This document shows positions 28,195 to 37,168 of a stretch of 64,000 nucleotides of DNA, one piece after another. The notes under the pieces were generated by a model, which was given only the letters and a program-made list of their open reading frames with translations, was not told the DNA's origin and searched no databases. The stretch is from the NCBI RefSeq assembly GCF_029537485.1, contig NZ_JARPUS010000009.1, positions 62,001 to 126,000 of the forward strand, in the 5' to 3' direction. Numbering within the stretch: position 1 is the first letter of the stretch; every line of letters starts with the position of its first letter. Source of the DNA: Pseudomonas sp. GOM6. GTDB taxonomy: Bacteria > Pseudomonadota > Gammaproteobacteria > Pseudomonadales > Pseudomonadaceae. Both the position numbers and the translations under genes were made by a program.

Positions 28195-30822
28195 ATGGAA
28201 GAGCTCAAGCCCCCTCACGGCTTTGCTCGCGCAGAACTACTGGCCCTGCTGTGCCGCTGCGAGCAATACCCGCTGACTTTGTTGCTGGCCCCCGCCGGTT
28301 CCGGCAAGTCGACCCTGCTGGCCCACTGGCAGGCCGGCCTGCCGTGCAGCAGTGTGGTGCACTATCCACTGCAGGCGCGTGACAATGACCCGGTGCGCTT
28401 CTTTCGACACCTCGCCGAAAGCATCCGCAGTCAGGTCGAAGGCTTCGATATCTCCTGGTTCAACCCCTTCGCCGCCGAGATGCACCAGGCCCCCGAGATC
28501 CTGGGCGAATACCTGGCCGACGCCCTCAATCGCATCGACGGGCGTTTGTATCTGGTGCTCGACGACTTCCAGCACATTGTTCAGCCAACCATCCTCGATA
28601 CCCTGGCGAGCATGCTCGAACGCCTGGCCTCGGGAGTGTGTGTGGTGCTGTCGAGCCGCAATCATCCCGGTTTCTCCCTCAGCAGCCTGAAGCTGGAGAA
28701 CAAGCTGCTGTGCATCGACCAGCACGACCTGCGCCTTAGCCCCGCGCAGATCCAGCAGTTCAACCGCCACCTCGGCGGCTCCGAACTCAACCCGGCCTAT
28801 GTCGATACGCTGATTGCGATGACCGAGGGTTGGATGGCCGGAGTAAAGATGGCGCTGCTGGCCTACGCGCGTTTCGGCACCGAGGCCCTGGAGCGCTTCG
28901 GTGGCGGCCATCCGGAGATCGTCGACTATTTCGGCCACGTGGTGCTCAAGCGTCTGGCACCGCCGCTGCACGACTTCCTCTTGTGCAGTGCGGTCTTCGA
29001 ACGTTTCGATGGCGCACTGTGCGACGAGGTGCTGGGGCGCGAGGGTTCGGCGCTGCTGCTGGAGGAACTGGCCGCGCGCGAGCTGTTTTTGCTCTCGGTG
29101 CCGGATCAGCCTGGGTCATACCGCTATCACGCGCTGCTGCACGATTTTCTGGCCCGGCGCCTGGCCCTGTACAAGCCCCAGCAGATGCCCGAACTGCATC
29201 GCCGCGCGGCACAGGCCTTGCGCCAGCGGGGCGAGCTTGAACAAGCGCTGCAGCATGCCCAGCGCAGTGCTGATAAAGCCTTCTTTGCCGCCTTGCTGGA
29301 GGAGGTGTGCGAGCAGTGGGTGCGCAGCGGTCATTACGCCGAGGTGCTCAAGTGGCTGGAGCCTTTGAGCGAGCCCGAGCTGTGCGGCCAACCGCGCCTG
29401 CTGGTGCCGATGACTTATGCACTGACCCTGTCGCGGCGCTTTCATCAGGCCCGTTACTGCCTGGATGAGCTGGTGGCGCGCTGCCGCGACGAGCCCGGAC
29501 TGGAGGCGCCGACCCGCCAGCTACTGGCCCTCAACCTGGAGCTGTTCCAGCACGACCTGGCGTTCGATCCCGGCGAGCGCTGGGCCGAGTTGCTGGCCCC
29601 GGGGCTGTCCAGCGATATCCGCGCGCTGACCCTGACCATCCTCGCTTATTACCACCTCATGCACGGTCGTCTGCAGCACTCCATCGGCCTGGCGCTGGAG
29701 GCCAAGGCGCTGCTGGGGCAGATCGGTCAGGTGTTTCTGGAAAGCTACGCCGACCTGATCATCGCCCTGTGCAATCGCAACGCCGGTCGCGCCACCTGTG
29801 CGCGCAAGGATGTGTGCCAGGACTACCAGCGCACCGAGCGTAGCTCGCCGGCCTGGGTCAACCGGGCCACAGCCATGGTGGTGGCGCTGTACGAGCAGAA
29901 TCAGCTGGCGGCCGCCCAGCAGCTGTGCGAGGACCTGATGGCCATGGTCACCTCGTCCTCGGCCACCGAAACCATCGCCACCGTGCACATCACCCTGGCC
30001 CGCCTGCTGCAGCGGCGCCAGGAGCAGGGCCGGGCAACGCGTCTGCTGGAGCGCCTGTCGCGCATCCTGCAGCTGGGCAACTACGCCCGCTTTGCCAGCC
30101 AGGCAGCCCAGGAAAGCATGCGCCAGGCCTGCCTCGATGCCCGTCCGGCGCAACTGGACGCCCTGGCCCACAGGCTTGGCCTGGAAGAGCGCCTGGATGC
30201 GGGGGAGTGGGAGCGGGTGAGGCCTTATGACGAATGCTGGGAGCGCTATGGCCTGGCAGCCGTGTACTGGTTGACCCGGCGTGGCGCCCAGCCACGAGCC
30301 TGCCGCATTCTCAAGGTGCTGGCGCAGTCGCTGCAGCACAGCGAGATGGTGGCGCGGGCGCTGGTGGTCGAGGCCAATCTGCTGGTGCTGGAACGTGCCG
30401 GGCAAACGGATGAGCAGCGTAACCAGGCGCTGCTGCAGCTGGTCGAGCGCTTTGGCATCGTCAATATCAACCGTTCTGTGTTCGATGAGGCGCCGGGCTT
30501 TGCCGAGGCGGTATTCGACCTGCTGCGCTCCGGACAGTTGCAGGCGCCAGAGGCTTACAGCGAGGCCTATGCCGAATTTTTTCGGAGCGGCGAAAACACG
30601 CCGGCGGTCGACCTGCTCGGCCTGCTTACCGACAAGGAAGCTGAGGTCTTCGCCTGCCTGCTCAAGGGCCAGTCCAATAGCGAGATTAGCGCCAGCGCCG
30701 GCATCGCCCTGTCGACGACCAAGTGGCACCTGAAGAACATCTACTCGAAGCTCAATCTCTCCGGCCGCACCGAGGCCATCCTCGCCATGCAGCCGCGCGG
30801 CAGCGACCAACGGTTGTCCTGA
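28195..30822 (+). CDS. MalT-type (LAL) LuxR-family transcriptional activator
   Basis: 875 residues. Large ATP-binding LuxR regulator: Walker A APAGSGKST at 32-40, a Walker B-like LYLVLDDFQHI near 116-127, NB-ARC-like and winged-helix parts to about 400, TPR-like helical repeats from about 400 to 780, and a LuxR HTH at about 805-865 (LTDKEAEVFACLLKGQSN then STTKWHLKNIYSKL). Such proteins oligomerise with ATP and an inducer and activate promoters. It is inserted between the divergent xcp operons and is followed after 119 bases by the haem enzyme, so that gene and possibly xcp are likely targets. I recall a MalT-like ORF at this place in P. alcaligenes. The inducer is unknown. Confidence 0.92.
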   Translation: MEELKPPHGFARAELLALLCRCEQYPLTLLLAPAGSGKSTLLAHWQAGLPCSSVVHYPLQARDNDPVRFFRHLAESIRSQVEGFDISWFNPFAAEMHQAPEILGEYLADALNRIDGRLYLVLDDFQHIVQPTILDTLASMLERLASGVCVVLSSRNHPGFSLSSLKLENKLLCIDQHDLRLSPAQIQQFNRHLGGSELNPAYVDTLIAMTEGWMAGVKMALLAYARFGTEALERFGGGHPEIVDYFGHVVLKRLAPPLHDFLLCSAVFERFDGALCDEVLGREGSALLLEELAARELFLLSVPDQPGSYRYHALLHDFLARRLALYKPQQMPELHRRAAQALRQRGELEQALQHAQRSADKAFFAALLEEVCEQWVRSGHYAEVLKWLEPLSEPELCGQPRLLVPMTYALTLSRRFHQARYCLDELVARCRDEPGLEAPTRQLLALNLELFQHDLAFDPGERWAELLAPGLSSDIRALTLTILAYYHLMHGRLQHSIGLALEAKALLGQIGQVFLESYADLIIALCNRNAGRATCARKDVCQDYQRTERSSPAWVNRATAMVVALYEQNQLAAAQQLCEDLMAMVTSSSATETIATVHITLARLLQRRQEQGRATRLLERLSRILQLGNYARFASQAAQESMRQACLDARPAQLDALAHRLGLEERLDAGEWERVRPYDECWERYGLAAVYWLTRRGAQPRACRILKVLAQSLQHSEMVARALVVEANLLVLERAGQTDEQRNQALLQLVERFGIVNINRSVFDEAPGFAEAVFDLLRSGQLQAPEAYSEAYAEFFRSGENTPAVDLLGLLTDKEAEVFACLLKGQSNSEISASAGIALSTTKWHLKNIYSKLNLSGRTEAILAMQPRGSDQRLS

Positions 30823-30830
30823 TTGCCCGG

Positions 30831-30853
30831 TCCCCCTCCTGCGGGAGGGGGGA
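30831..30853 (+). terminator. GC-rich hairpin after the LuxR-type gene
   Basis: CCCCCTCC-TGC-GGGAGGGGG forms an 8-9 base-pair stem nine bases past the stop codon. It has no T-run, so termination would be weak, and some read-through into the haem-enzyme gene is possible. The 119-base gap also holds AGGGTGG (30853-30859) and CCACCCT (30904-30910), an inverted pair that might be an operator for the regulator. Confidence 0.4.
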
Positions 30854-30941
30854 GGGTGGCATGCAAACCCTTAGTCTCCCGTCTGCCGGACAACCGCCGG
30901 CGCCCACCCTATGACTACAAGAAGAATCGGGAGATACCGCC

Positions 30942-33683
30942 ATGTCTGTTTGGGTCACCTGGCCTAGCCTGGTCAAGTTCGGCACCCTGGGCATTTACGC
31001 CGGCCTGATAACCCTCGCGCTGGAGCGCGATGTGCTGTTCAAGAACAACCTGTTCGACGTCGACAACCTGCCCGCCGCCAATGCCAGCATTACCTGCGAT
31101 GCGCGCAGCCAGGTGGCGCGTACCGAGGACGGTACCTGCAACATCCTCAGCAATCCGGCCGAAGGCTCGGTGTACCGCCGCTTCGGGCGCAACGTCGACC
31201 CCAGCGTCACCCACGGCGAGACCGAGGCCGACACCCTGCTCACGCCCAACCCGCGGGAGGTGAGCAATGTGCTGATGGCCCGCGGCGAGTTCAAACCGGC
31301 GCCCAGCCTCAACTTCATCGCCGCCTCGTGGATTCAGTTCATGGTGCACGACTGGGTGGAACATGGCCCCAACACCGCGGATAACCCTATCCAGGTACCG
31401 CTGCCGGCCGGCGACAGCTTCGGCAGCGGCAGTCTGGCCGTGCGCCGCACCCAGCCCGACCCGACCCGCACTGCCGCCGAAGCCGGCAAGCCGGCTACGT
31501 TCCGCAACCACAACACCCACTGGTGGGACGGCTCGCAGCTGTACGGCAGCGACAAGGCCACCAACGACAAGGTGCGTGCCTTCGTCGACGGCAAGCTGAA
31601 GATCAATGCCGACGGCACCCTGCCGCACGAGCTGCTCAGCGGCAAACCGGTCACCGGCTTCAACGAGAACTGGTGGGTCGGCCTGAGCATGCTGCACCAG
31701 CTGTTCACCAAGGAGCACAACGCCGTCGCGGCCATGCTCAAGCAGAAGTACCCGGACAAGGACGACCAGTGGCTGTACGACCGCGCGCGCCTGGTCACCT
31801 CGGCGCTGATGGCCAAGATCCACACCGTGGAATGGACCCCGGCGGTGATCGCCAATCCGGTCACCGAGCGCGCCATGTACGCCAACTGGTGGGGGCTGCT
31901 GGGCTCCGGGCCGGAGCGTGACAAGTACCAGGAAGAGGCGCGCATGCTGCAGGAGGACCTGGCCGGCAGCAATCCCTTCATCCTGCGCATTCTCGGCATC
32001 GACCCGCAGAACGTCGGCAGCGCCACCATCTCCCACGCCCTGAGCGGCATCGTCGGTTCGACCAACCCGAACAATTACGGTGTGCCCTATACCCTCACCG
32101 AAGAGTTCGTCGCCGTGTACCGCATGCACCCGCTGATGCGCGACAAGGTCGACGTTTACGACATCGGCACCAACAGCATTTCCCGCTCGGTGCTGCTGCA
32201 GGACACTCGCGACGGCGATGCCGAGGACCTGCTGGCCGAGGAACAGGCGGATCGTCTGTGGTACTCCTTCGGTATCACCAATCCCGGCTCGCTGACCCTC
32301 AACAACTACCCAGGCTTCCTGCGCAACCTGTCGATGCCGCTGGTCGGCAATATCGACCTGGCCACCATCGACGTGCTGCGTGATCGCGAGCGGGGCGTGC
32401 CGCGCTACAACGAGTTTCGCCGGCAGATCGGCCTCAACCCGATCACCAAGTTCGAGGACCTGACCCAGGACGCGGCCACCCTGGCCAATCTCAAGCGTAT
32501 CTACAGCAACGATATCGAGCAGATCGACACCCTGGTCGGCATGCTCGCCGAAACCGTGCGCCCGGACGGCTTCGCCTTCGGCGAGACGGCGTTCCAGATC
32601 TTCATCATGAACGCCTCGCGCCGCCTGATGACCGACCGCTTCTACACCAAGGACTACCGCCCGGAGATCTACACCCCGGAAGGTCTGGCCTGGGTCGAAA
32701 ACACCACCATGGTCGACGTGATCAAGCGTCACAATCCGCAGCTCGACAGCAGTCTGGTGGGCGTGCAAAACGCCTTCAAACCCTGGGGGCTGAACATCCC
32801 GGCGGATTACCAGAGCTGGCCGGCCAAGGCCAAGCAGGACAACCTGTGGGTCAACGGCGCCATGCGTACCCAGTACGCCGAGGGTGAGCTGCCGCCGCTG
32901 CAGGGCATCGACACCTCGGCGCTGCTGGCCAATACCCTGTGGAAGAAGGTGCGCGAAGAAGGCGACGTGGTGCCGGCCGATTACGAGAAGGGGATGCACC
33001 AGCATGGCGTGATGGCCAAGGTCAAATTCAACGCCGTCGCCGGTAATCCCTACACCGGTCTGTTCCAGGGCTCGGACAGCGGCCTGCTGCGCCTGTCGCT
33101 GGCGGAGAACCCGTCCGGCGGCAGCTTCCAGCCGGGTCTGGCCTGGAAGGCCTTCGTCGATGGCAAGCCGTCGCGCAACGTCTCGGCGCTGGCCAGCTGG
33201 AGCGGACAGGGGCAGAACCACAACTTCTTTGCCAACGAGATGTCGCAGATCGTCCTGCCGGAAGGCACTGATAATTTCGGTCTGCAGGTGCTGTTCGCCG
33301 CAGTGACCCTCAAGCCGACTCAGCTAAGAGTCGACGACATGGCCGAAGTGACCCAGACCGGTCAGGTCGTCGGTTCGGTCAAGGCGCCGACGCAGATCTA
33401 TTTCGTGCCCAGGTCGGAGGTGCGCAACCTGTTCTCCAGCGCTGCCCATGACTTTCGTAACGATCTGCTGACGCTCAACGCCGGCACCAAGTTGTATGAC
33501 GTCTATGCCACCTCGATGACGGTCAAGACGTCGCTGATACCGTCCATCAGCCGCACCTACGCCCAGCAGCGGCGCAACAGCGCGGTGAAGATCGGTGAGC
33601 TGGAACTGACGTCGCCATTCATCGCCTCGGCATTTGGCGACAGTGGCGTGTTCTTCAAGCACCAGCGCAGCGAAGACAAGTAA
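30942..33683 (+). CDS. Haem alpha-dioxygenase-like enzyme with catalase-like C-terminal region
   Basis: 913 residues, ribosome site GGGAGAT upstream. Residues 1-~640 match the PIOX/alpha-DOX branch of animal-type haem peroxidases: distal His136 in WIQFMVHDW, the NTHWWDGSQLYGSD block at 191-204, LHQLFTKEHNAV at 251-262, then VYRMHPL with Tyr393 at the position of the radical Tyr and His396 at the proximal haem ligand. That family adds O2 to fatty acids at the alpha carbon. From about 675 to 870 the sequence instead resembles a catalase barrel: HQHG (His686) in place of the catalase HAKG, then LLRLSLA, PGLAWKAFVDGK and NHNFFANE; a proximal catalase Tyr is not obvious. A hydrophobic stretch at 10-26 is not a convincing signal peptide. 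Lies between xcpP and xcpR; the substrate and secretion status are unknown. Confidence 0.85.
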   Translation: MSVWVTWPSLVKFGTLGIYAGLITLALERDVLFKNNLFDVDNLPAANASITCDARSQVARTEDGTCNILSNPAEGSVYRRFGRNVDPSVTHGETEADTLLTPNPREVSNVLMARGEFKPAPSLNFIAASWIQFMVHDWVEHGPNTADNPIQVPLPAGDSFGSGSLAVRRTQPDPTRTAAEAGKPATFRNHNTHWWDGSQLYGSDKATNDKVRAFVDGKLKINADGTLPHELLSGKPVTGFNENWWVGLSMLHQLFTKEHNAVAAMLKQKYPDKDDQWLYDRARLVTSALMAKIHTVEWTPAVIANPVTERAMYANWWGLLGSGPERDKYQEEARMLQEDLAGSNPFILRILGIDPQNVGSATISHALSGIVGSTNPNNYGVPYTLTEEFVAVYRMHPLMRDKVDVYDIGTNSISRSVLLQDTRDGDAEDLLAEEQADRLWYSFGITNPGSLTLNNYPGFLRNLSMPLVGNIDLATIDVLRDRERGVPRYNEFRRQIGLNPITKFEDLTQDAATLANLKRIYSNDIEQIDTLVGMLAETVRPDGFAFGETAFQIFIMNASRRLMTDRFYTKDYRPEIYTPEGLAWVENTTMVDVIKRHNPQLDSSLVGVQNAFKPWGLNIPADYQSWPAKAKQDNLWVNGAMRTQYAEGELPPLQGIDTSALLANTLWKKVREEGDVVPADYEKGMHQHGVMAKVKFNAVAGNPYTGLFQGSDSGLLRLSLAENPSGGSFQPGLAWKAFVDGKPSRNVSALASWSGQGQNHNFFANEMSQIVLPEGTDNFGLQVLFAAVTLKPTQLRVDDMAEVTQTGQVVGSVKAPTQIYFVPRSEVRNLFSSAAHDFRNDLLTLNAGTKLYDVYATSMTVKTSLIPSISRTYAQQRRNSAVKIGELELTSPFIASAFGDSGVFFKHQRSEDK

Positions 33684-33700
33684 CCGCCGTGCGCCGAACG

Positions 33701-33726
33701 AAAGCCCCGGCCCGTGCCGGGGCTTT
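33701..33726 (+). terminator. Rho-independent terminator after the haem-enzyme gene
   Basis: AAAGCCCCGGC pairs with GCCGGGGCTTT around CCGT, an 11-base-pair stem followed by TCTCATTTG. It separates the inserted two-gene module from xcpR. Confidence 0.88.
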
Positions 33727-33910
33727 CTCATTTGTGTTACCTGTCGCACAGGCTAAACATTTGCCAGGCAGGCTTGTCGCACTTAGGTTCGACCTGCGAA
33801 ATCATCACTGCAGTCTTTGCGCAAATCCGTTAACTTGGCGCGATCAACGTGCCGTATAACAACAAGAACTAACAGCCAGATGGATCTGCTGTTTCGGGAA
33901 CTGGCCGCCT
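33727..33910 (+). promoter_or_regulatory. Promoter region of xcpR-Z
   Basis: 184 bases without coding potential. TATAAC at 33855-33860 is the best -10 candidate, with TAACTT 18 bases upstream as a poor -35. CCTGT-CGC-ACAGG is an inverted repeat near 33740-33752. I looked for a canonical lux box and did not find one, although quorum sensing controls xcp in P. aeruginosa. Confidence 0.4.
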
Positions 33911-35410
33911 ATGTCTACCGATATCCACGCCGCCCTGACGGCTCCGGCAGCTGCGCCGCTGCGCTCGCTGCCTTTCGCTTTCGCCAAGCGCCATGGTGTA
34001 CTGCTGCGCGAGCACGGCCTGCAGGTGCGCCGTGGCGCCAGCCTGACCGCCGTGCAGGAAGCCCAGCGCTTCGCCGGTCGCGTATTGCCGCTGGAGTGGC
34101 TGGAGACCGAGGCCTTCGAGCAACAGCTGTCCCTGGCCTACCAGCGCGACTCCTCGGAAGTCCGTCAGATGGCCGAAGGCCTGGGTGCGGAAATGGATCT
34201 GGCCAGCCTGGCCGAGCTGACGCCGGAATCCGGCGACCTGCTGGAGCAGGAAGACGACGCGCCGATCATCCGCCTGATCAATGCCATCCTCAGCGAGGCA
34301 ATCAAGGCCGGCGCCTCGGATATCCACCTGGAAACCTTCGAAAAACGCCTGGTCGTGCGCTTTCGCGTCGACGGCATCCTGCGTGAAGTGATCGAGCCGC
34401 GCCGCGAGCTGGCGGCGTTGCTGGTCTCGCGGGTCAAGGTCATGGCACGGTTGGACATCGCCGAAAAGCGCGTGCCGCAGGATGGACGGATTTCCCTGAA
34501 AGTCGGCGGTCGCGAGGTGGATATCCGCGTCTCGACCCTGCCGTCGGCCAACGGCGAGCGCGTAGTGCTGCGTCTGCTCGACAAGCAGGCCGGGCGCCTG
34601 TCACTGGTGCACCTGGGCATGAGTGAGCGCGACCGTCGCCTGCTGGATGAGAACCTGCGCAAACCGCACGGCATCATTTTGGTCACCGGCCCCACCGGCT
34701 CGGGCAAGACCACCACCCTGTACGCCGGCCTGACCACCCTCAACGACCGTTCGCGCAACATCCTCACGGTGGAAGACCCGATCGAGTACTACCTGGAAGG
34801 TATCGGCCAGACCCAGGTCAATCCGCGCGTAGACATGACTTTCGCCCGTGGCCTGCGCGCCATTCTGCGTCAGGATCCGGACGTGGTGATGGTCGGCGAG
34901 ATCCGCGACCAGGAAACCGCCGACATCGCCGTGCAGGCCTCGCTGACCGGCCACCTGGTGCTGTCGACCCTGCACACCAATAGCGCCGTCGGCGCCGTGA
35001 CCCGTCTGGTGGACATGGGCGTCGAGCCGTTCCTGTTGTCTTCGTCCCTGCTTGGTGTGCTGGCCCAGCGCCTGGTAAGGGTGCTGTGTACGCATTGTCG
35101 CGAGGCACGACCGGCCGACGAGGCAGAGTGCAACCTGCTCGGTCTCGACGCACAGAGCCATCCGCTCATCTTCCACGCCAAGGGCTGCGCGGAATGCCAC
35201 CAGCAGGGCTATCGCGGCCGTACTGGCATCTATGAGCTGGTGATCTTCGACGACAAGATGCGCACCCTGGTGCACAACGGCGTCGGCGAGCAGGAACTGC
35301 TGCGCCATGCCCGCAGCCTCGGCCCAAGCATCCGCGATGACGGCCGGCGCAAGGTGCTGGAAGGGGTGACCACCCTGGAAGAAGTGTTGCGCGTGACGCG
35401 GGAGGATTGA
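33911..35410 (+). CDS. xcpR: Type II secretion ATPase (GspE)
   Basis: 499 residues. Hexameric cytoplasmic ATPase that powers pseudopilus assembly. The N-terminal domain (1-~110) docks on XcpY. The core has Walker [12 protein letters not shown] near 261-271, an Asp box around [18 protein letters not shown], Walker [14 protein letters not shown], and the His box [11 protein letters not shown] zinc-binding insertion carries Cys393, Cys396, Cys426 and Cys429, characteristic of GspE. First gene of the xcpR-Z operon. Confidence 0.98.
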   Translation: MSTDIHAALTAPAAAPLRSLPFAFAKRHGVLLREHGLQVRRGASLTAVQEAQRFAGRVLPLEWLETEAFEQQLSLAYQRDSSEVRQMAEGLGAEMDLASLAELTPESGDLLEQEDDAPIIRLINAILSEAIKAGASDIHLETFEKRLVVRFRVDGILREVIEPRRELAALLVSRVKVMARLDIAEKRVPQDGRISLKVGGREVDIRVSTLPSANGERVVLRLLDKQAGRLSLVHLGMSERDRRLLDENLRKPHGIILVTGPTGSGKTTTLYAGLTTLNDRSRNILTVEDPIEYYLEGIGQTQVNPRVDMTFARGLRAILRQDPDVVMVGEIRDQETADIAVQASLTGHLVLSTLHTNSAVGAVTRLVDMGVEPFLLSSSLLGVLAQRLVRVLCTHCREARPADEAECNLLGLDAQSHPLIFHAKGCAECHQQGYRGRTGIYELVIFDDKMRTLVHNGVGEQELLRHARSLGPSIRDDGRRKVLEGVTTLEEVLRVTRED

Positions 35411-35426
35411 TGCAAGCAGTCATGCT

Positions 35427-35462
35427 CCCTCTCCCCATGGGGGAGAGGGCCGGGGAGAGGGG
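35427..35462 (+). repeat. CCCTCTCCCC repeat between xcpR and xcpS, carrying the xcpS ribosome site
   Basis: CCCTCTCCCC at 35427-35436 is followed by two identical copies of its complement, GGGGAGAGGG, at 35440-35449 and 35452-35461. The first copy gives a 10-base-pair hairpin with an ATG loop. The second contains the Shine-Dalgarno of xcpS, whose ATG is at 35467. Elements of this kind are dispersed in many high-GC proteobacteria. Here the copy sits inside an operon whose other genes overlap or nearly so. Confidence 0.75.
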
Positions 35463-35466
35463 ATAG

Positions 35467-36684
35467 ATGGCCGCCTTCGAATACATTGCCCTGGATGCCC
35501 GAGGCCGCCAGCAGAAAGGTGTTCTGGAGGCCGACAGCGCGCGCCAGGTACGCCAGTTGCTGCGCGAGAAGCAGCTCTCGCCGCTCCAGGTCGAGCCCGC
35601 GCACCGCAAGGAGCAGGCCGCCGGCGGCGGCAGCTTCAGCCTGCGCCGTGGCCTGTCGGCGCGCGACCTGGCTCTGGTTACCCGCCAGCTGGCGACCCTG
35701 ATCGGCGCCGCGCTGCCTATCGAGGAGGCGCTGCGCGCGGCTGCCGCACAGTCGCGTCAGCCGCGCATCCAGTCGATGCTGATTGCCGTGCGCGCCAAGG
35801 TGCTGGAGGGTCATGGCCTGGCCAGCGCACTGGGCGCCTTCCCGGCGGCCTTTCCCGAGCTGTACCGCGCCACCGTGGCGGCGGGCGAGCATGCCGGGCA
35901 CCTGGCGCCGGTGCTGGAACAGCTGGCCGACTACACCGAGCAACGTCAGCAGTCGCGGCAGAAGGTGCAGATGGCGCTGCTCTACCCGGTGATCCTGATG
36001 CTCGCCTCGCTGGGCATCGTCGGCTTTCTGCTCGGCTATGTGGTGCCGGATGTGGTGCGGGTATTCGTCGACTCCGGGCAGACCCTGCCGGCGCTAACCC
36101 GCGGTCTGATCTTCCTCAGTGAGCTGGTCAAGTCCTGGGGCGCGCTGGCGCTGCTGCTGATCGGCCTGGCAGTGTTCGCCTTCCGTCGCGCCTTGCGCAA
36201 CGAGGACGTGCGGCGGCGCTGGCATGCTTTTTTGCTACGCGTGCCTCTGGTCGGCGGGCTGATCGCCGCCACCGAGACTGCACGGTTTGCCTCGACCCTG
36301 GCCATTCTGGTGCGCAGTGGTGTGCCGTTGGTCGAAGCGCTGGGCATTGGCGCCGAGGTGATCTCCAACCTGATTATCCGCGCCGATGTAGCCCAGGCCA
36401 CTCAGCGTGTGCGCGAGGGCGGCAGCCTCTCAAGGGCGCTGGAGGCCAGCCGGCAGTTCCCGCCGATGATGCTGCACATGATCGCCAGCGGCGAGCGCTC
36501 GGGCGAGCTGGACCAGATGCTGGCACGTACGGCGCGCAATCAGGAGAACGACCTGGCGGCCACCATCGGTCTGCTGGTGGGGCTGTTCGAGCCGTTCATG
36601 CTGGTCTTCATGGGGGCGGTGGTGCTGGTGATCGTGCTGGCCATCCTGCTGCCGATTCTTTCTCTGAACCAACTGGTGGGTTGA
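35467..36684 (+). CDS. xcpS: Type II secretion inner-membrane platform protein (GspF)
   Basis: 405 residues. Polytopic core of the assembly platform, contacting XcpR and XcpY. Two GspF repeats (about 70-195 and 272-395) with membrane helices at about 170-195 (LYPVILMLASLGIVGFLLGYVVP), 222-240 and 375-400 (FMLVFMGAVVLVIVLAILLPI). The N-terminus AAFEYIALDARGRQQKGVLEADS is typical. Translation starts just after a repeat that supplies the GAGAGGGGA ribosome site. Confidence 0.97.
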   Translation: MAAFEYIALDARGRQQKGVLEADSARQVRQLLREKQLSPLQVEPAHRKEQAAGGGSFSLRRGLSARDLALVTRQLATLIGAALPIEEALRAAAAQSRQPRIQSMLIAVRAKVLEGHGLASALGAFPAAFPELYRATVAAGEHAGHLAPVLEQLADYTEQRQQSRQKVQMALLYPVILMLASLGIVGFLLGYVVPDVVRVFVDSGQTLPALTRGLIFLSELVKSWGALALLLIGLAVFAFRRALRNEDVRRRWHAFLLRVPLVGGLIAATETARFASTLAILVRSGVPLVEALGIGAEVISNLIIRADVAQATQRVREGGSLSRALEASRQFPPMMLHMIASGERSGELDQMLARTARNQENDLAATIGLLVGLFEPFMLVFMGAVVLVIVLAILLPILSLNQLVG

Positions 36685-36689
36685 TAGCG

Positions 36690-37112
36690 ATGTACAAACA
36701 GAAAGGCTTCACGCTGATCGAAATCATGGTGGTGGTGGTCATCCTCGGCATCCTCGCAGCGCTGGTGGTGCCGCAGGTGATGGGCCGCCCGGACCAGGCC
36801 AAGGTCACCGCCGCGCAGAATGACATCCGCGCCATCGGCGCGGCGCTGGATATGTACAAGCTGGACAACCAGAACTACCCGAGCACCCAGCAGGGCCTGG
36901 AAGCGCTGGTGAAGAAGCCCAGCGGCAACCCGCCGCCGAAGAACTGGAACGCCGACGGCTACCTCAAGCGCCTGCCGACCGACCCGTGGGGCAACCAGTA
37001 CCTGTACCTGTCGCCGGGCACCCGCGGCAAGGTCGACCTGTACTCCCTCGGCGCTGATGGTCAGGAAGGCGGCGACGGTACCAATGCCGATATTGGTAAC
37101 TGGGATCTGTAA
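36690..37112 (+). CDS. xcpT: Major pseudopilin (GspG)
   Basis: 140 residues from ATG 36690 (six bases after the xcpS stop). Class III leader MYKQKG with prepilin-peptidase cleavage before Phe (KG^FTLIE); the mature N-terminal helix IMVVVVILGILAALVVPQV carries Glu5. The C-terminal part has the GspG calcium-loop sequence around DPWGNQYLYLSPGTRGKVDLYSLGADGQEGGD. Main subunit of the periplasmic pseudopilus; the processing enzyme XcpA/PilD is not in the window. Confidence 0.97.
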   Translation: MYKQKGFTLIEIMVVVVILGILAALVVPQVMGRPDQAKVTAAQNDIRAIGAALDMYKLDNQNYPSTQQGLEALVKKPSGNPPPKNWNADGYLKRLPTDPWGNQYLYLSPGTRGKVDLYSLGADGQEGGDGTNADIGNWDL

Positions 37113-37168
37113 TCCGCTTTGTTACGGATGCAGCGAGCTAGAGAAAAACCAGGCGAGAGCGGCTGAGG

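Noticed and set aside
30915..33221. 768-codon ORF on the minus strand opposite the haem enzyme
   Set aside because: It lies wholly antisense to a gene with clear haem-peroxidase motifs and has no recognisable domain or ribosome site. High GC at third positions produces such shadows.
33727..33910. Quorum-sensing lux box at the xcpR promoter
   Set aside because: The best inverted repeat (CCTGT-CGC-ACAGG) has a 3-base centre and lacks the CT-N12-AG layout, so I do not call a lux box.
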